DNA of 64,000 nt from Aureimonas ureilytica DSM 18598 = NBRC 106430 (GTDB taxonomy: Bacteria > Pseudomonadota > Alphaproteobacteria > Rhizobiales > Rhizobiaceae): assembly GCF_000382705.1 (NCBI RefSeq), contig NZ_ARQE01000002.1, positions 372,001 through 436,000 of the forward strand. The letters are read 5' to 3'. A program made the position numbers and the translations under genes. The notes beneath the pieces are model-generated. The model did no database searches. It was not told where the DNA came from and worked only from the letters and a program-made list of their open reading frames with translations. Of this stretch, positions 1 through 8,364 are shown piece by piece; position 1 is the stretch's first letter, and each line of letters starts with the position of its first letter.

Positions 1-580
1 CGTCGCATTCGCGCACGCCCGGCTCGATCACCTCGTAGGCCGCCGTGACGGCCGCCTCGGCGAGGCGCGCGCCGTTGCGCAGGTAGGCGATCTCCGGCGC
101 GGTCTTCACCGCGCGGATCCAGTTCACCAGGAGGTCGGCGTCTAGGATCGTCGCCTCCGGCAGGGCAGCAAGGAGGCGGGCATGGGCCTTGGGCGAGTAG
201 AAGTAGGCCTCGAGCTCGATGCCGATGCGCCGGCGGCCCCAGCCCTTCGCGACGATCCACTCGCCGATCCAGTCCATCGGGTGGCGGTCCGGCCGCTGCA
301 CCAGGGGTTCGGGATAGCCGACGACGTTCTCTGGACGCATCCAAGCGGTGAGGCGCCCGCCGGCCGCGTCCATGGCACGCCCGATCCAGACGGGCTCGGC
401 GTCCTCGGCCGGCACGAGGACGACCTGCGGCGTGTAGAAGGACCAGCCGTCATAGCCGGTGACGTAGTGCTGGTTCGCGATGTCGTTGAGGACGAGGAGC
501 TCGATGTCCCGGCGCGCCATTTCCTGCCGGATCGCCCGGAGGCGCCGCTGGTACTCGTCGGCGGCGAACGGAAGCTTCAT
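1..580 (-). CDS. doeA: Ectoine hydrolase / M24-family peptidase, N-terminal part (3' end outside window)
   Basis: Reading the minus strand from the ATG at 580 gives 193 residues with no stop before the window edge. The protein begins MKLPFAADEYQRRLRAIRQE and carries the creatinase-type N-terminal domain of M24 enzymes, including TGYDGWSFY and a RHPMDWIGEW segment. Both stretches are characteristic of DoeA/EutD, the cytoplasmic hydrolase that opens the ectoine ring to N-acetyl-diaminobutyrate. The C-terminal catalytic pita-bread domain lies outside the window, so metal ligands cannot be checked. Other M24 relatives (creatinase, Xaa-Pro peptidase) are possible, but the TGYDGWSFY block favours ectoine hydrolase. 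It is divergent from gdx. Confidence 0.72.
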   Translation of the reverse strand, partial: MKLPFAADEYQRRLRAIRQEMARRDIELLVLNDIANQHYVTGYDGWSFYTPQVVLVPAEDAEPVWIGRAMDAAGGRLTAWMRPENVVGYPEPLVQRPDRHPMDWIGEWIVAKGWGRRRIGIELEAYFYSPKAHARLLAALPEATILDADLLVNWIRAVKTAPEIAYLRNGARLAEAAVTAAYEVIEPGVRECD

Positions 581-755
581 GTTCTGATCCCTTCGGACAC
601 CCCACGGCGAAGGGCGTGCCCGGGTCTGGTGGTGATTCGTGCCAGCGAGCTTCACGCAAAACGGGAACGGGGTCCATGTCCCGTCAGGGAGAGATGCACA
701 TCGACGACGCCCTGCACCAGAGCCATTGAAGCCGGGCGGTCTCGGTCCCATGTCA

Positions 756-813
756 GGTGAAGAGGACGACCTCGCCACCATCCCCATCGAGCTGGGACGA
801 CCCGGCACAGGAG
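756..813 (+). promoter_or_regulatory. Guanidine-II (mini-ykkC) riboswitch and ribosome-binding site of gdx
   Basis: Two consecutive hairpins each present an ACGA tetraloop. The first spans 756-779 (stem GGTG..GAGG / CCTC..CACC with an internal mismatch, loop 766-769). The second spans 792-805 (stem CTGGG/CCCGG, loop 797-800). The Shine-Dalgarno AGGAG at 809-813 follows directly and precedes the ATG at 820. Twin stem-loops with ACGR loops immediately before a start codon are the defining layout of the guanidine-II riboswitch, where ligand binding docks the two loops and frees the ribosome-binding site. The downstream gene is the expected guanidinium exporter, which supports the call independently. 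Confidence 0.88.
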
Positions 814-819
814 TGATCT

Positions 820-1137
820 ATGGCTTGGCTCTACCTCGTTCTCGCGGGCATTTTCGAGATCGTCTGGGCGTTCTCGATGAAGCAGTCGGACGGCTTCTCG
901 AAGCTCACCCCCACCCTCGTGACCATCGCCTTCATGATCGTCAGCTTCGGCCTTTTGTCGGTCGCCATGCGGACGCTGCCGCTCGGAACAGCGTACGCGA
1001 TCTGGACGGGCATCGGCGCGCTCGGTGCGTTTGGCGTCGGCATCCTCGTTCTGGGCGAGCCGGCCACTGCCCTGCGCGTGGGAAGCGCCGCGCTCATCCT
1101 CGCCGGCATCGTCGGGCTGAAGCTCTCGACCCTTTGA
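820..1137 (+). CDS. gdx: Guanidinium exporter Gdx (SugE, SMR family)
   Basis: This 105-residue protein has four transmembrane helices, the standard small-multidrug-resistance size. The essential membrane glutamate is Glu13 in [12 protein letters not shown], and the KQSDGF loop plus the Trp next to the glutamate are typical of the Gdx/SugE branch rather than EmrE-type drug pumps. Gdx proteins exchange guanidinium for two protons in the inner membrane and act as antiparallel homodimers. The gene stands alone, preceded by a guanidine-II riboswitch with a good AGGAG site 6 nt before the ATG, so it should be induced by guanidine. A small hairpin at 1140-1157 may end the transcript. Confidence 0.93.
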   Translation: MAWLYLVLAGIFEIVWAFSMKQSDGFSKLTPTLVTIAFMIVSFGLLSVAMRTLPLGTAYAIWTGIGALGAFGVGILVLGEPATALRVGSAALILAGIVGLKLSTL

Positions 1138-1241
1138 CGCGATGCGGAGGCGCATCGGGACGGGGAACGCCGGAGACCGACGACTTGTCCTCAGGCATCC
1201 GGAAGGTTCGCCATGGTTGGTACGCGCGGAATCGACGCCGC

Positions 1242-1856
1242 TCAGGCCAACGGCGCTGCGATGAACTCCGGCGTTGCTTCGGCTCGTCCCGACAGCGAAT
1301 GGAGGGCCGGGTACCTGCCGGCCGGAAAGTCGCTGTCCAGGAATGTCCGGGCGAAGGCCCAGGCGACGGCTGCGGTGATGTCGGCCTGCATGGGGCGGTT
1401 TCCGAAGCGCCAGCCCGAACGGTTGGCAAACTCCGACTCGAGCACCTCGAGCGCCGAGCATAGCTGGCCTCGGACGCGGTCGATCCAAGGCTGGTGCTGC
1501 TTCTCGGGTGGACGCAGGCGCCGTTCGTAGACGAGCTGGACGCTCTTCTCGCATGCGGCGAGCGCCAGCCCCAGCAGGCGCTGGGATGCGAGGAACGCCT
1601 CCGGTTCCTCCGGCATCAGGCGCCTTTCGGCGGGCGCGATCCGCTCGAGGTAGTCGAGGATCAGCGTCGAGTCCTGAAGGACGGTCCCGTCGTCGGTGAC
1701 GAGCGTCGGCGCCTTCACGGCAGGATTGACGGCAGCGAACCTTTCGAAGTCGCCGAACACCGACCAGTTGTCGTGCTCGAAGGGCATCCCCATCGCGTGG
1801 ATGGAGATCGCGACACGGCGAACGTACGGGGAGTCGAGCATCCCGATGAGGCGCAA
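1242..1856 (-). CDS. Glutathione S-transferase family protein
   Basis: The product has 204 residues, a usual GST length. An N-terminal thioredoxin-like fold (about residues 1-80) starts with LIGMLDSPYVRRVAIS, where the SPYVRR turn carries the catalytic Ser/Tyr region, and DSTLILDYLE is the conserved glutathione-contact segment. An all-helical C-terminal domain follows. The start is TTG, chosen because AGGAGAAG lies just upstream on the coding strand. It is the last gene of a minus-strand run (argO, lysE-like, dapA-like, GST), 60 bp after the lyase gene. Substrate is unknown; glutathione-dependent detoxification or isomerisation are both possible. Confidence 0.85.
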   Translation of the reverse strand: MRLIGMLDSPYVRRVAISIHAMGMPFEHDNWSVFGDFERFAAVNPAVKAPTLVTDDGTVLQDSTLILDYLERIAPAERRLMPEEPEAFLASQRLLGLALAACEKSVQLVYERRLRPPEKQHQPWIDRVRGQLCSALEVLESEFANRSGWRFGNRPMQADITAAVAWAFARTFLDSDFPAGRYPALHSLSGRAEATPEFIAAPLA

Positions 1857-1916
1857 GGCACTTCTCCTATCCCACCAAGCTTTGTGGCCACGCGGCCGGA
1901 TGAAACGTCGGACCCG

Positions 1917-2816
1917 TCAGGATCGGCCTTCGAGTCCCGCGAGGGCGTCGGCGATCCTCTCCCTGGCCGCCGGCCCGAGCGGCTGTATCGGCAAGGGCGG
2001 CGCGACCGTCGCGATGCCGAGCGTCTCCAGGAGGACGTACATGACGCGGACGCTCCCGTGGGCCTTGAACGTGTCCCATAGCGGGGCCAGCGAAGCGTCG
2101 ATCCGGCGGGCCTCCACGGCGTCGCCCGTCCGGGCGGCACGGACGAGCTCCACCACCGGACGCGGCAACGTGCCGCCAAGGACGCTGTAGAAGGCGTCGG
2201 CGCCCGCGAGGAGCGCGTCCGCGGTCCCCCAGTCGCCGCTGTAGCCGATCGCGAGGTCGATCCGGCCGTGCAGGACCGACAGCTCGGCGGCGACGTCCCC
2301 GTCGGCGGGAAGCGGCATCTTGACCGCCCGAACCGTCGGAAGCCGGGACAGCCGTTCGAGGAGGTCGATGCCGAAGGTGAAGTGGGTGGTGCCGGGGTTG
2401 TTGTAGACGCAGAGCGGCAGGCCGGAGACGCCGGTCACCGCCCGGTAGTGCTCGAACGCCTCGTCCTGCGTCAGGGGCGTGTAGGACATCGGCGCCATCA
2501 GGAGCGCGTCCGCCCCCGCGACCTCGGCGTCCCGGGCGAGGGCCTGCGCCTCGTCGGTCCGGAGGGCGCCGATCCCGACGACCACGGGCACGCGGCCACG
2601 CGCGCATTCCACGGCCGCCCCCACCGCGCGGCGGCGTTCTTCCCGCGTGAGGTAGGCGTAGGTGCCCGTCGAGCCGAGGAGCCCGATCGAGTCGACGCCG
2701 GCTTCGCAGAGTCGCTCGACCAGGCGGGCCAGCGTCTCGCGATCGACGCGGCCGGCTTGGTCCGCAGGCGTGATCGGGAAGGCCGAGAGGCCGTGGAACG
2801 GTGATGGGTCCGGCAT
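1917..2816 (-). CDS. Dihydrodipicolinate synthase / N-acetylneuraminate lyase family aldolase
   Basis: The 299-residue product is a class I aldolase of the DapA/NanA superfamily with a single TIM barrel. GLLGSTGTYAYLT at about 46-58 is the pyruvate-binding GxxGE-like loop, although the usual glutamate is replaced. VYNNPGTT carries the catalytic Tyr138, and Lys166 in VRAVKMPLP is the expected Schiff-base lysine. Because the GTTGE motif is altered and neighbours are amino-acid exporters rather than lysine genes, this is probably not biosynthetic DapA but a catabolic lyase or dehydratase of unknown substrate. It lies 21 bp after the LysE-family gene. Confidence 0.82.
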   Translation of the reverse strand: MPDPSPFHGLSAFPITPADQAGRVDRETLARLVERLCEAGVDSIGLLGSTGTYAYLTREERRRAVGAAVECARGRVPVVVGIGALRTDEAQALARDAEVAGADALLMAPMSYTPLTQDEAFEHYRAVTGVSGLPLCVYNNPGTTHFTFGIDLLERLSRLPTVRAVKMPLPADGDVAAELSVLHGRIDLAIGYSGDWGTADALLAGADAFYSVLGGTLPRPVVELVRAARTGDAVEARRIDASLAPLWDTFKAHGSVRVMYVLLETLGIATVAPPLPIQPLGPAARERIADALAGLEGRS

Positions 2817-2837
2817 CGTGGTCTCCGTGCGGACGAA

Positions 2838-3458
2838 TTATCGGGAAAGGAGCAGGCGGATGCCGGCCCCGGCGAAGAAGAGGGCGAGCATGCCCTCGAA
2901 CCAGCGCCGGGCACGGGTGTAGGCCCGCACCATCGGGGCCGTCGAGAACAGGAGGGCGTAGCCCGCGAAGATCACCACGCCGAGAGCGACGCAGCCCGCC
3001 ACGGCGACCGCCACGGTGGCCGGGGTCGCGTCGGGGCTCACCCCCAGCGACATGATCGAGAGCCAGGCGAGAACGGCCTTCGGATTGCCGACATGCATCA
3101 GCACGCCGCGGCGGTAGCAGCTCCATGCATCCGGCGTGGTGTCCCCGGTCGCCACGATGCGCCCGTCGGGCGTGGCAGCCGACCGCGCGGCTTTCCACGC
3201 GAGCCACAGGAGGTAGAGCCCGCCGCCCACCCTCAGGACGGTCAGGGCGCTGGCATAGTTAGCGAGGAGGGTCGAGACGCCGGTGGCGGCAACCGTTCCC
3301 CACACCGTCGACATGGTGACGACGCCCGCCGCCATGGCGAGGGCGGCCGGGCGGCCGTGGCGCATGGCCGTGTTCATGATCGCCATGTTGCTCGGACCCG
3401 GGCTCGCGACGGCGACGACGTAGGCGGTGTAGACGAGCAGGAGGTCGTGGAGGTTCAT
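2838..3458 (-). CDS. LysE/RhtB-family amino-acid exporter
   Basis: This 206-residue membrane protein has six predicted helices. The family signature near the N-terminus is visible: YVVAVASPGPSNMAIM, the RhtB-type PGP motif after helix I. The C-terminus ends with the family-typical short amphipathic tail. RhtB-like proteins export threonine, homoserine or other neutral amino acids from the cytoplasm. It sits 7 bp downstream of argO and 21 bp upstream of the DapA-like gene, so it is translated from the same minus-strand transcript. Two LysE-superfamily exporters in tandem suggest coverage of different amino acids; the substrate cannot be read from the sequence. Confidence 0.88.
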   Translation of the reverse strand: MNLHDLLLVYTAYVVAVASPGPSNMAIMNTAMRHGRPAALAMAAGVVTMSTVWGTVAATGVSTLLANYASALTVLRVGGGLYLLWLAWKAARSAATPDGRIVATGDTTPDAWSCYRRGVLMHVGNPKAVLAWLSIMSLGVSPDATPATVAVAVAGCVALGVVIFAGYALLFSTAPMVRAYTRARRWFEGMLALFFAGAGIRLLLSR

Positions 3459-3465
3459 GGACGGA

Positions 3466-4095
3466 TCACCCGGCTTGGTTCAGGGCGCCCAGGAGGAGCG
3501 AGGCGGCCAGCGACAGCATCACGACGCCGACGACGGCGTCCAGGATGCGCCATGCGGCCGGCCGCGTGAAGACGGGCTGGAGGAGGCGGGCGCCGTAGCC
3601 GAGGGCGGCGAACCAGGTGAAGCTCGCCGATGCTGCACCGAGGACGAAGAAGGGTCGCAGGTCCTCCGGCTGCGCCGAACCTGCCGTTCCCATGAGCAGG
3701 ACCGTGTCGAGGTAGACGTGCGGGTTCAGGAAGGTGAACGCGGCGCCCGTCGCCATGGCGCGGCCGAGAGACAGGCCGCCGCCCGCCGCCGCCGTCATCG
3801 CCGAGGGCGAGGCCATGCGGCGGAACGCGGCGATTCCGTACCAGGCGAGGAACGCCGCCCCGCCCAGCGCCAGGACAGTCGTCAACTGCGGGGCCGCCGC
3901 CAGGAACGCGCCCATGCCGCCGACGCCGGCCAGGATCAACATGGCGTCGGAGAGGCCGAAGAAGAGCACGATCGGGCCGACATGCTCGCCCCGCAGCCCC
4001 TGTCGCAGGACGAAGAGGTTCTGGGCGCCGATGGCCATGATGAGGGCGGCCGACAGGGCGAAGCCCGACAGGAAGGCGGGGAGGAAAGTGGTCAT
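3466..4095 (-). CDS. argO: Arginine/lysine exporter ArgO (LysE family)
   Basis: The protein is 209 residues from the ATG at 4095; an upstream in-frame ATG at 4167 would add a non-conserved basic stretch and would abut argP. It begins MTTFLPAFLSGFALSAAL and contains MAIGAQNLFVLRQGL, the LysE/ArgO signature in helix I-II, with six membrane segments. ArgO exports arginine (and canavanine or lysine) and is normally switched on by the LysR-type regulator ArgP, which here is divergently encoded 74 bp away. That arrangement is the main evidence for ArgO rather than a generic LysE. It heads the four-gene minus-strand operon. Confidence 0.85.
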   Translation of the reverse strand: MTTFLPAFLSGFALSAALIMAIGAQNLFVLRQGLRGEHVGPIVLFFGLSDAMLILAGVGGMGAFLAAAPQLTTVLALGGAAFLAWYGIAAFRRMASPSAMTAAAGGGLSLGRAMATGAAFTFLNPHVYLDTVLLMGTAGSAQPEDLRPFFVLGAASASFTWFAALGYGARLLQPVFTRPAAWRILDAVVGVVMLSLAASLLLGALNQAG

Positions 4096-4169
4096 GGGCA
4101 CCGTGATGCCGCTTGTCTGCGGAGAAGTAAAACTTGTTCTTCTAAACCGCCTGAAGCATACCTTCATCC

Positions 4170-5060
4170 ATGCTGGACTACCCCGCTCTCCATGCCGTGG
4201 CCGCCGTGATCCGCGAGGGATCGTTCGAGCGCGCAGCGGCGGCGCTCGGCATCACGCCGTCGGCCATCTCGCAACGCGTCCGGGGTCTGGAGGAGCGGCT
4301 GGGCACCATCCTCGTCGTGCGCGGCCAGCCATGCCAGCCGACCGAGCTCGGCCGGACCCTTTGTGCCCATCTCGACCGGGTGAGGCTCATGGAGGCGGAA
4401 CTCGCGCCCGACCTTCCCCAGGGGATGGAGTCGGGACCGTCGCGCATCCCGCTGAAGGTAGCGGTGAACTCGGACAGTCTGGCGACCTGGTTTCCGGCGG
4501 CGGTGGCGGCGTTCGGGATCGAAACGGGCGTCCCGCTCGATCTGACGCTCGACGACGAGGCGCACACCGCAGATCGCCTGCGTTCGGGCGAGGTCCTCGC
4601 GGCCGTCACTGCCGACCCGCGCGCCGTGCAGGGGTGCCGGACGTTCCGGCTCGGTGCCTTGGGCTACGCGGCCTGCGCCAGCCCGGACTTCGCGACGCGC
4701 TTCTTCGAAGGGGGCATGACACCAGAGGCGCTGGGTGCGGCACCGTGCCTGCGGTTCGACCGTCGGGACGGGCTTCAGGTGCGCTGGGTCAGGGACACGT
4801 TCGGCGTCGAGTTTGACGCTCCGACCTACACCGTTGCGTCGACGCACGGATTCCTCGACTTGGCGATCGCCGGCCTCGCCTGGGGCATGCAACCGACAGC
4901 GTTGGCCGAACCTCACCTCGCGGCCGGACGGCTTGTCGAACTGGTCCCCGGTTCAAGGCTCGACGTCATCCTGCACTGGACGGTGGCCCGCCTGCCGGCC
5001 GCGTCGCTTGCGCTCCTGACCGAGGCAGTGCGTAAGGCCGCTTCGGCGACGTTGTCCTAA
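4170..5060 (+). CDS. argP: LysR-family regulator ArgP (IciA)
   Basis: The 296-residue product begins MLDYPALHAVAAVIREGSFE, the N-terminus typical of ArgP, followed by a winged helix-turn-helix (AAAALGITPSAISQRVRGLE, about residues 20-42) and a periplasmic-binding-like effector domain. ArgP senses arginine and lysine and activates argO; lysine or arginine binding decides whether RNA polymerase is released. The divergent ATG start at 4170 faces argO across a 74-bp gap (4096-4169), which must hold both promoters and the ArgP site. Downstream to 5255 there is only a short untranslated gap. Confidence 0.88.
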   Translation: MLDYPALHAVAAVIREGSFERAAAALGITPSAISQRVRGLEERLGTILVVRGQPCQPTELGRTLCAHLDRVRLMEAELAPDLPQGMESGPSRIPLKVAVNSDSLATWFPAAVAAFGIETGVPLDLTLDDEAHTADRLRSGEVLAAVTADPRAVQGCRTFRLGALGYAACASPDFATRFFEGGMTPEALGAAPCLRFDRRDGLQVRWVRDTFGVEFDAPTYTVASTHGFLDLAIAGLAWGMQPTALAEPHLAAGRLVELVPGSRLDVILHWTVARLPAASLALLTEAVRKAASATLS

Positions 5061-5255
5061 GGTGCGACGAACGGCTCCTTTGATAGAGCGTACCCCCATA
5101 GGAGACAGAGCGCTTTCCACCTGGCCGAGGCGATCGGAGCCGGGGAAGCTGGCGTCAAGAAGCGGTCCATCCGGTTTCGACCCCAACAAGCCGTTTGCGT
5201 CATCCTCAATCCTGCCCGAAAGTGGACGGTCATCCGTCGCATTCGTCTCGAATGC

Positions 5256-6146
5256 TCAAGCGGAACCCGCGGCTGATGCCAAGTGATGGACGAGGCTCAC
5301 GGCTAGGGGATCTAAGCCGTCTGTCGTTCGAGTGCAGAGAAGGAGGCGACGCGTCGCCCACGGGTCCGTCAGCCGCAGGCTGGCCACTGGCATGGAGCGC
5401 CGGGCTCGACGGGCGGCAAACTCGGGCATGACGGCGATCCCGGCCCCGTCGGCGACCATGCGGGCGACGCCGTCGAAGGTGCGAAGGAGCACGCGGGGAC
5501 GCAGACGCACGCCGATGCGCTCGGCCTGGTCCCGAAGCTGCACCTGGAGGGCGCCATCGAACCCGATCATCGGCTCCGCGGCGACCTCAGCGAACGCAAC
5601 GCGGCCGGCCCCGGCGAGCGAGTGATCGCGTGCCACCACGAGAACCAGCCGATCAATCGCGAACGGTGAGGTCTCCAGGCCGCTTGTGTCGACTGCATCC
5701 GACACGATTCCGATCTCGGCCAGCCCACCCGCCACTGCCTTCACGATGTCGGGGCTCGGGCGTTCCGCCAGGTCGATATCCGTCCCGGGGTGCCGAGCCA
5801 GAAAGGGACCGAGACGCTCCGGCAGCAGCCCGACGATCGCAGCCGAGTTCGCCAGCACGCGGACCGACCCCCTGAACCCCCTCGCATGGTCGGACAGCTC
5901 GGCCTGCATCGCGCCGACCTGCCGCAGGACGAGACGGGCATGGTGGGCGAGCGTGTCGCCCGCCCGAGTCGGTACGACGCCTCGCCGGTTGCGCAGGAGC
6001 AGAGGCACGCCGGACGCGACCTCCATGTCCCGCAGCCGTTCGCTGGCCGCCGCAAGCGACAGGTTCGCCGCGCCGGCTCCGTGCGTGATGCTGCCGGCAT
6101 CCACGACGGCAAGGAACAGGCGAAGGTCGGGCAGATCGAAGCGCAT
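5256..6146 (-). CDS. LysR-family transcriptional regulator
   Basis: The protein is 296 residues from the ATG at 6146 (MRFDLPDLRLFLAVVDAGSI); an upstream start at 6161 would add five residues. The helix-turn-helix is at about 15-60 (LSLAAASERLRDMEVASG), followed by a two-lobed effector domain whose first lobe reads GSVRVLANSAAIVGLLPE. The same ANxxxIVxxLPE pattern occurs in the LysR at 54821, so the two are of one subfamily. It is divergent from the TauE-like permease at 6243 with a 96-bp gap containing a palindrome, so it probably controls that operon and itself. Effector unknown. Confidence 0.88.
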   Translation of the reverse strand: MRFDLPDLRLFLAVVDAGSITHGAGAANLSLAAASERLRDMEVASGVPLLLRNRRGVVPTRAGDTLAHHARLVLRQVGAMQAELSDHARGFRGSVRVLANSAAIVGLLPERLGPFLARHPGTDIDLAERPSPDIVKAVAGGLAEIGIVSDAVDTSGLETSPFAIDRLVLVVARDHSLAGAGRVAFAEVAAEPMIGFDGALQVQLRDQAERIGVRLRPRVLLRTFDGVARMVADGAGIAVMPEFAARRARRSMPVASLRLTDPWATRRLLLCTRTTDGLDPLAVSLVHHLASAAGSA

Positions 6147-6171
6147 GACGCAACGTGGCACGGGCTGAGGT

Positions 6172-6186
6172 TTCGGAACAGCCGAA
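6172..6186. promoter_or_regulatory. Candidate LysR operator between the LysR gene and the TauE-like gene
   Basis: TTCGG-AACAG-CCGAA is a perfect 5-bp inverted repeat with a 5-bp spacer and lies in the 96-bp divergent gap. Its size and T-N11-A-like layout fit a LysR recognition site. Assignment rests on position and symmetry only. Confidence 0.45.
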
Positions 6187-6242
6187 GGGTGCTGCCGCCA
6201 CTTCCGAATTGCAAACGCGCGCCCGATCGGTGGAATGGCGGG

Positions 6243-6989
6243 ATGGAACAGAACCTTCCCCTTCTTGCCGCCATCACGGCGACCTTCTTCGCCGCCGGGA
6301 TCGTCAAGGGCGTCACCGGCATGGGACTGCCGACCGTCGCCATGGGCGTGCTCGGCGCCTTCCTGTCCCCGCTCGCTGCGGCTTCGCTGCTGCTTGCGCC
6401 CTCCTTCGTGACCAACGTCTGGCAGCTTCTGGCCGGCCCCCGCTTCGGGGCGCTGGTCCGCCGCCTCTGGCCGATGATGCTGACGATCGTCGTCGCGACG
6501 GTCCTCGGTTCGGCGCTGCTGACCGGAGGCGACACGCGGACCACGACGACGGCGCTCGGCGTCGCGCTCGTCGTCTACGCGGCCTACACGCTACTTGCCC
6601 GGCCGCTTCGTGTCCCCGAGCGGCTGGAGCGACTCGCCTCGCCCGTCGTCGGCTTCGTCACGGGGATCGTGACGGGGGGAACGGGGGTCTTCGTCATTCC
6701 CGCCGTTCCCTACCTTCAGTCCCTTGGGCTCGATAAGGACGATCTGGTTCAGGCGCTCGGCCTGTCCTTCACGGTCTCGACGATCGCCCTTGCCGTCGGC
6801 CTCGGCTGGAACGGCGGGATCGCGAGCGACGGCTGGCTTGCCTCCGTCCTCGCGGTCATTCCGGCCCTCATCGGGATGCAGGTCGGTCAGGTCATTCGAA
6901 CCCGGATCAGCCCGCTCGTCTTCCGCCGCGTGTTTCTGGTCTTCTTGCTCCTCCTTGGGCTGGAGATGGCATCACGGCCTCTGTTCTGA
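6243..6989 (+). CDS. Sulfite exporter TauE/SafE-family membrane protein
   Basis: The product is 248 residues starting MEQNLPLLAAITATFFAAG, with seven to eight membrane helices. Glycine-rich repeats such as FAAGIVKGVTGMGLPT in the first helix pair and a second GFVTGIVTGGTGVF in the middle show the two-fold internal symmetry of TauE/SafE proteins. Family members export sulfite, sulfoacetate or other organic anions, but few substrates are proven. The stop overlaps the next ATG by one base (TGATG at 6987-6991), so it is co-translated with the alpha/beta hydrolase. Control by the divergent LysR is likely. Confidence 0.87.
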   Translation: MEQNLPLLAAITATFFAAGIVKGVTGMGLPTVAMGVLGAFLSPLAAASLLLAPSFVTNVWQLLAGPRFGALVRRLWPMMLTIVVATVLGSALLTGGDTRTTTTALGVALVVYAAYTLLARPLRVPERLERLASPVVGFVTGIVTGGTGVFVIPAVPYLQSLGLDKDDLVQALGLSFTVSTIALAVGLGWNGGIASDGWLASVLAVIPALIGMQVGQVIRTRISPLVFRRVFLVFLLLLGLEMASRPLF

Positions 6990-7960
6990 TGGTGAGCGAC
7001 GCTTCCCCGACCGACGCGCCACGCGCGGTCGACGGCCCGCGCCGGATCGAGATGCGCTGCGAGGACGGCGTGTGTCTGGGCGGAGACCTCTGGACACCGA
7101 CGACAGGGCCGCTGATCGGACAGGTCATCGTCAACTGCGCGACAGGCGTCCTGTCGCGCTACTACCATCGATACGCCCGTTTCCTCGCCAGCCATGGCTT
7201 CGTCGTGCTGACCTACGACTACCGCGGCATCGGCCTGTCGCGTCCCGAACGCCTTCGCAGGTGCGGCTACAGATGGCGAGACTGGGGACAGAAGGACTTC
7301 GAAGCCGCGCTCGCGACGATGATTCAGGCGCATAGTGCGCTGCCGCTGGCCGTCGTCGGGCATAGCGTCGGCGGCTTTCTTCCCGGCCTCGCGAAGGGTG
7401 CCTCGCGCATCGACCGGATGCTCACGGTCGGCGCGCAGTACGCATGGCACGGCGACTACGCCCCCGCTCGGCGGCGGCGCTTGATCTGGAAGTGGCATGT
7501 CGTCATGCCCGCCCTCGCGGTCGCCTGCGGCTACTTCCCGGGGCGTCGTCTGGGCTGGCTGGAGGATCTGCCGAAGGGCGTCGCGCTCGAATGGGCCTGC
7601 CGGCGCGCTTCCTTTGAACGGAACCATCCCGTCGCGGAGCGGGAGCGCGTTCTGGCTGGCATGGAGGCCGTTAGGGCACCGATCCTCGCCGTCGTCATAT
7701 CGGACGACGAACTCGGAACGGTCGCGGCCGTCCATCGAACGCTCTCGTACTACGAGGGGGCGGACCGGACGATGGTGCTGCTGGACCCGTCCGACTTCGG
7801 TCGCGACGCCGTCGGGCACTTCGCCCTGTTCCACGATCGCTACGCCGACAGCTTCTGGCTGCGGTCTCTGGAATGGCTGCGGGACGGACGCAACCCCTGG
7901 CCTGAACACGTCGCCTTCGCCGTTCACAATGGCCGAAGACAGAGCGAGGCATCCCGTTGA
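6989..7960 (+). CDS. Alpha/beta-hydrolase family protein
   Basis: The 323-residue protein carries an alpha/beta-hydrolase core. The nucleophile elbow is GHSVGG with Ser126, the oxyanion strand [14 protein letters not shown] is at about 71-84, and a likely acid-His pair lies late in the chain (His near GHFALFHDR). It resembles the cytoplasmic serine-hydrolase group annotated as YheT/YbhE-like or predicted alpha/beta hydrolases with a C-terminal helical cap. It starts one base inside the TauE stop and its own stop overlaps a TTG start of a NUDIX fragment. Substrate is unknown; the transporter partner suggests an ester or amide of an organic acid. Confidence 0.83.
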   Translation: MVSDASPTDAPRAVDGPRRIEMRCEDGVCLGGDLWTPTTGPLIGQVIVNCATGVLSRYYHRYARFLASHGFVVLTYDYRGIGLSRPERLRRCGYRWRDWGQKDFEAALATMIQAHSALPLAVVGHSVGGFLPGLAKGASRIDRMLTVGAQYAWHGDYAPARRRRLIWKWHVVMPALAVACGYFPGRRLGWLEDLPKGVALEWACRRASFERNHPVAERERVLAGMEAVRAPILAVVISDDELGTVAAVHRTLSYYEGADRTMVLLDPSDFGRDAVGHFALFHDRYADSFWLRSLEWLRDGRNPWPEHVAFAVHNGRRQSEASR

Positions 7961-8364
7961 GACCGACCGACCCCGAATGGCTGGAATGGGCACGCGAGTT
8001 GCAGGCACTGGCCCAGACCGGACTGACCTTCACCCGCGACCCTTACGACCGCGAGCGGTACGAACGGCTTCGGCACCTGTCGGCCCGCATGAGCGACGAC
8101 GAAGCCGCTGCTCTGACGGCAGCTTCGATCTCCCGATGGCGCGAAGCGGACCGTCGCCTCTCCACCCTTCTCGGTCCTTCGCTCATGTCCTCAGATGGGC
8201 TGCCATCGCGGTGGCAGCATGATCACGAGGATCAAAAAGACGATCGGTCCGAAAGTCACCAGGAAGTGCACCCATCGGGCGGTGCGGGTGATCAGCAGCA
8301 GACGCGAGCGACCGTGCTTCCGCGCCCAACGCTCGGTGAGGGCACAAACCAGCAAGCTCGGTAG
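7957..8364 (+). pseudogene. NUDIX hydrolase remnant: N-terminal helper domain only
   Basis: From a TTG at 7957 the first 60 codons read [20 protein letters not shown] and [20 protein letters not shown], a clear match to the N-terminal domain of NUDIX hydrolases acting on ADP-sugars or NADH-like substrates. No NUDIX box (GX5EX7REUXEEXGU) follows. After about residue 80 the reading frame becomes low-complexity and runs antisense through the membrane-protein gene at 8191-8565. The catalytic domain has therefore been lost, probably by a deletion that fused this stub to unrelated DNA. The TTG overlaps the preceding stop, so it may still be translated. Confidence 0.7.

Noticed and set aside
652-1554. 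Long minus-strand reading frame of 300 codons overlapping gdx
   Set aside because: It is antisense to a well supported gdx gene and riboswitch and has an arginine/proline-rich composition typical of shadows in GC-rich DNA.
1917-2816. Biosynthetic dihydrodipicolinate synthase dapA
   Set aside because: The conserved GTTGE-type loop is changed to GSTGTY and the gene is in an exporter operon; only the aldolase superfamily is supported.
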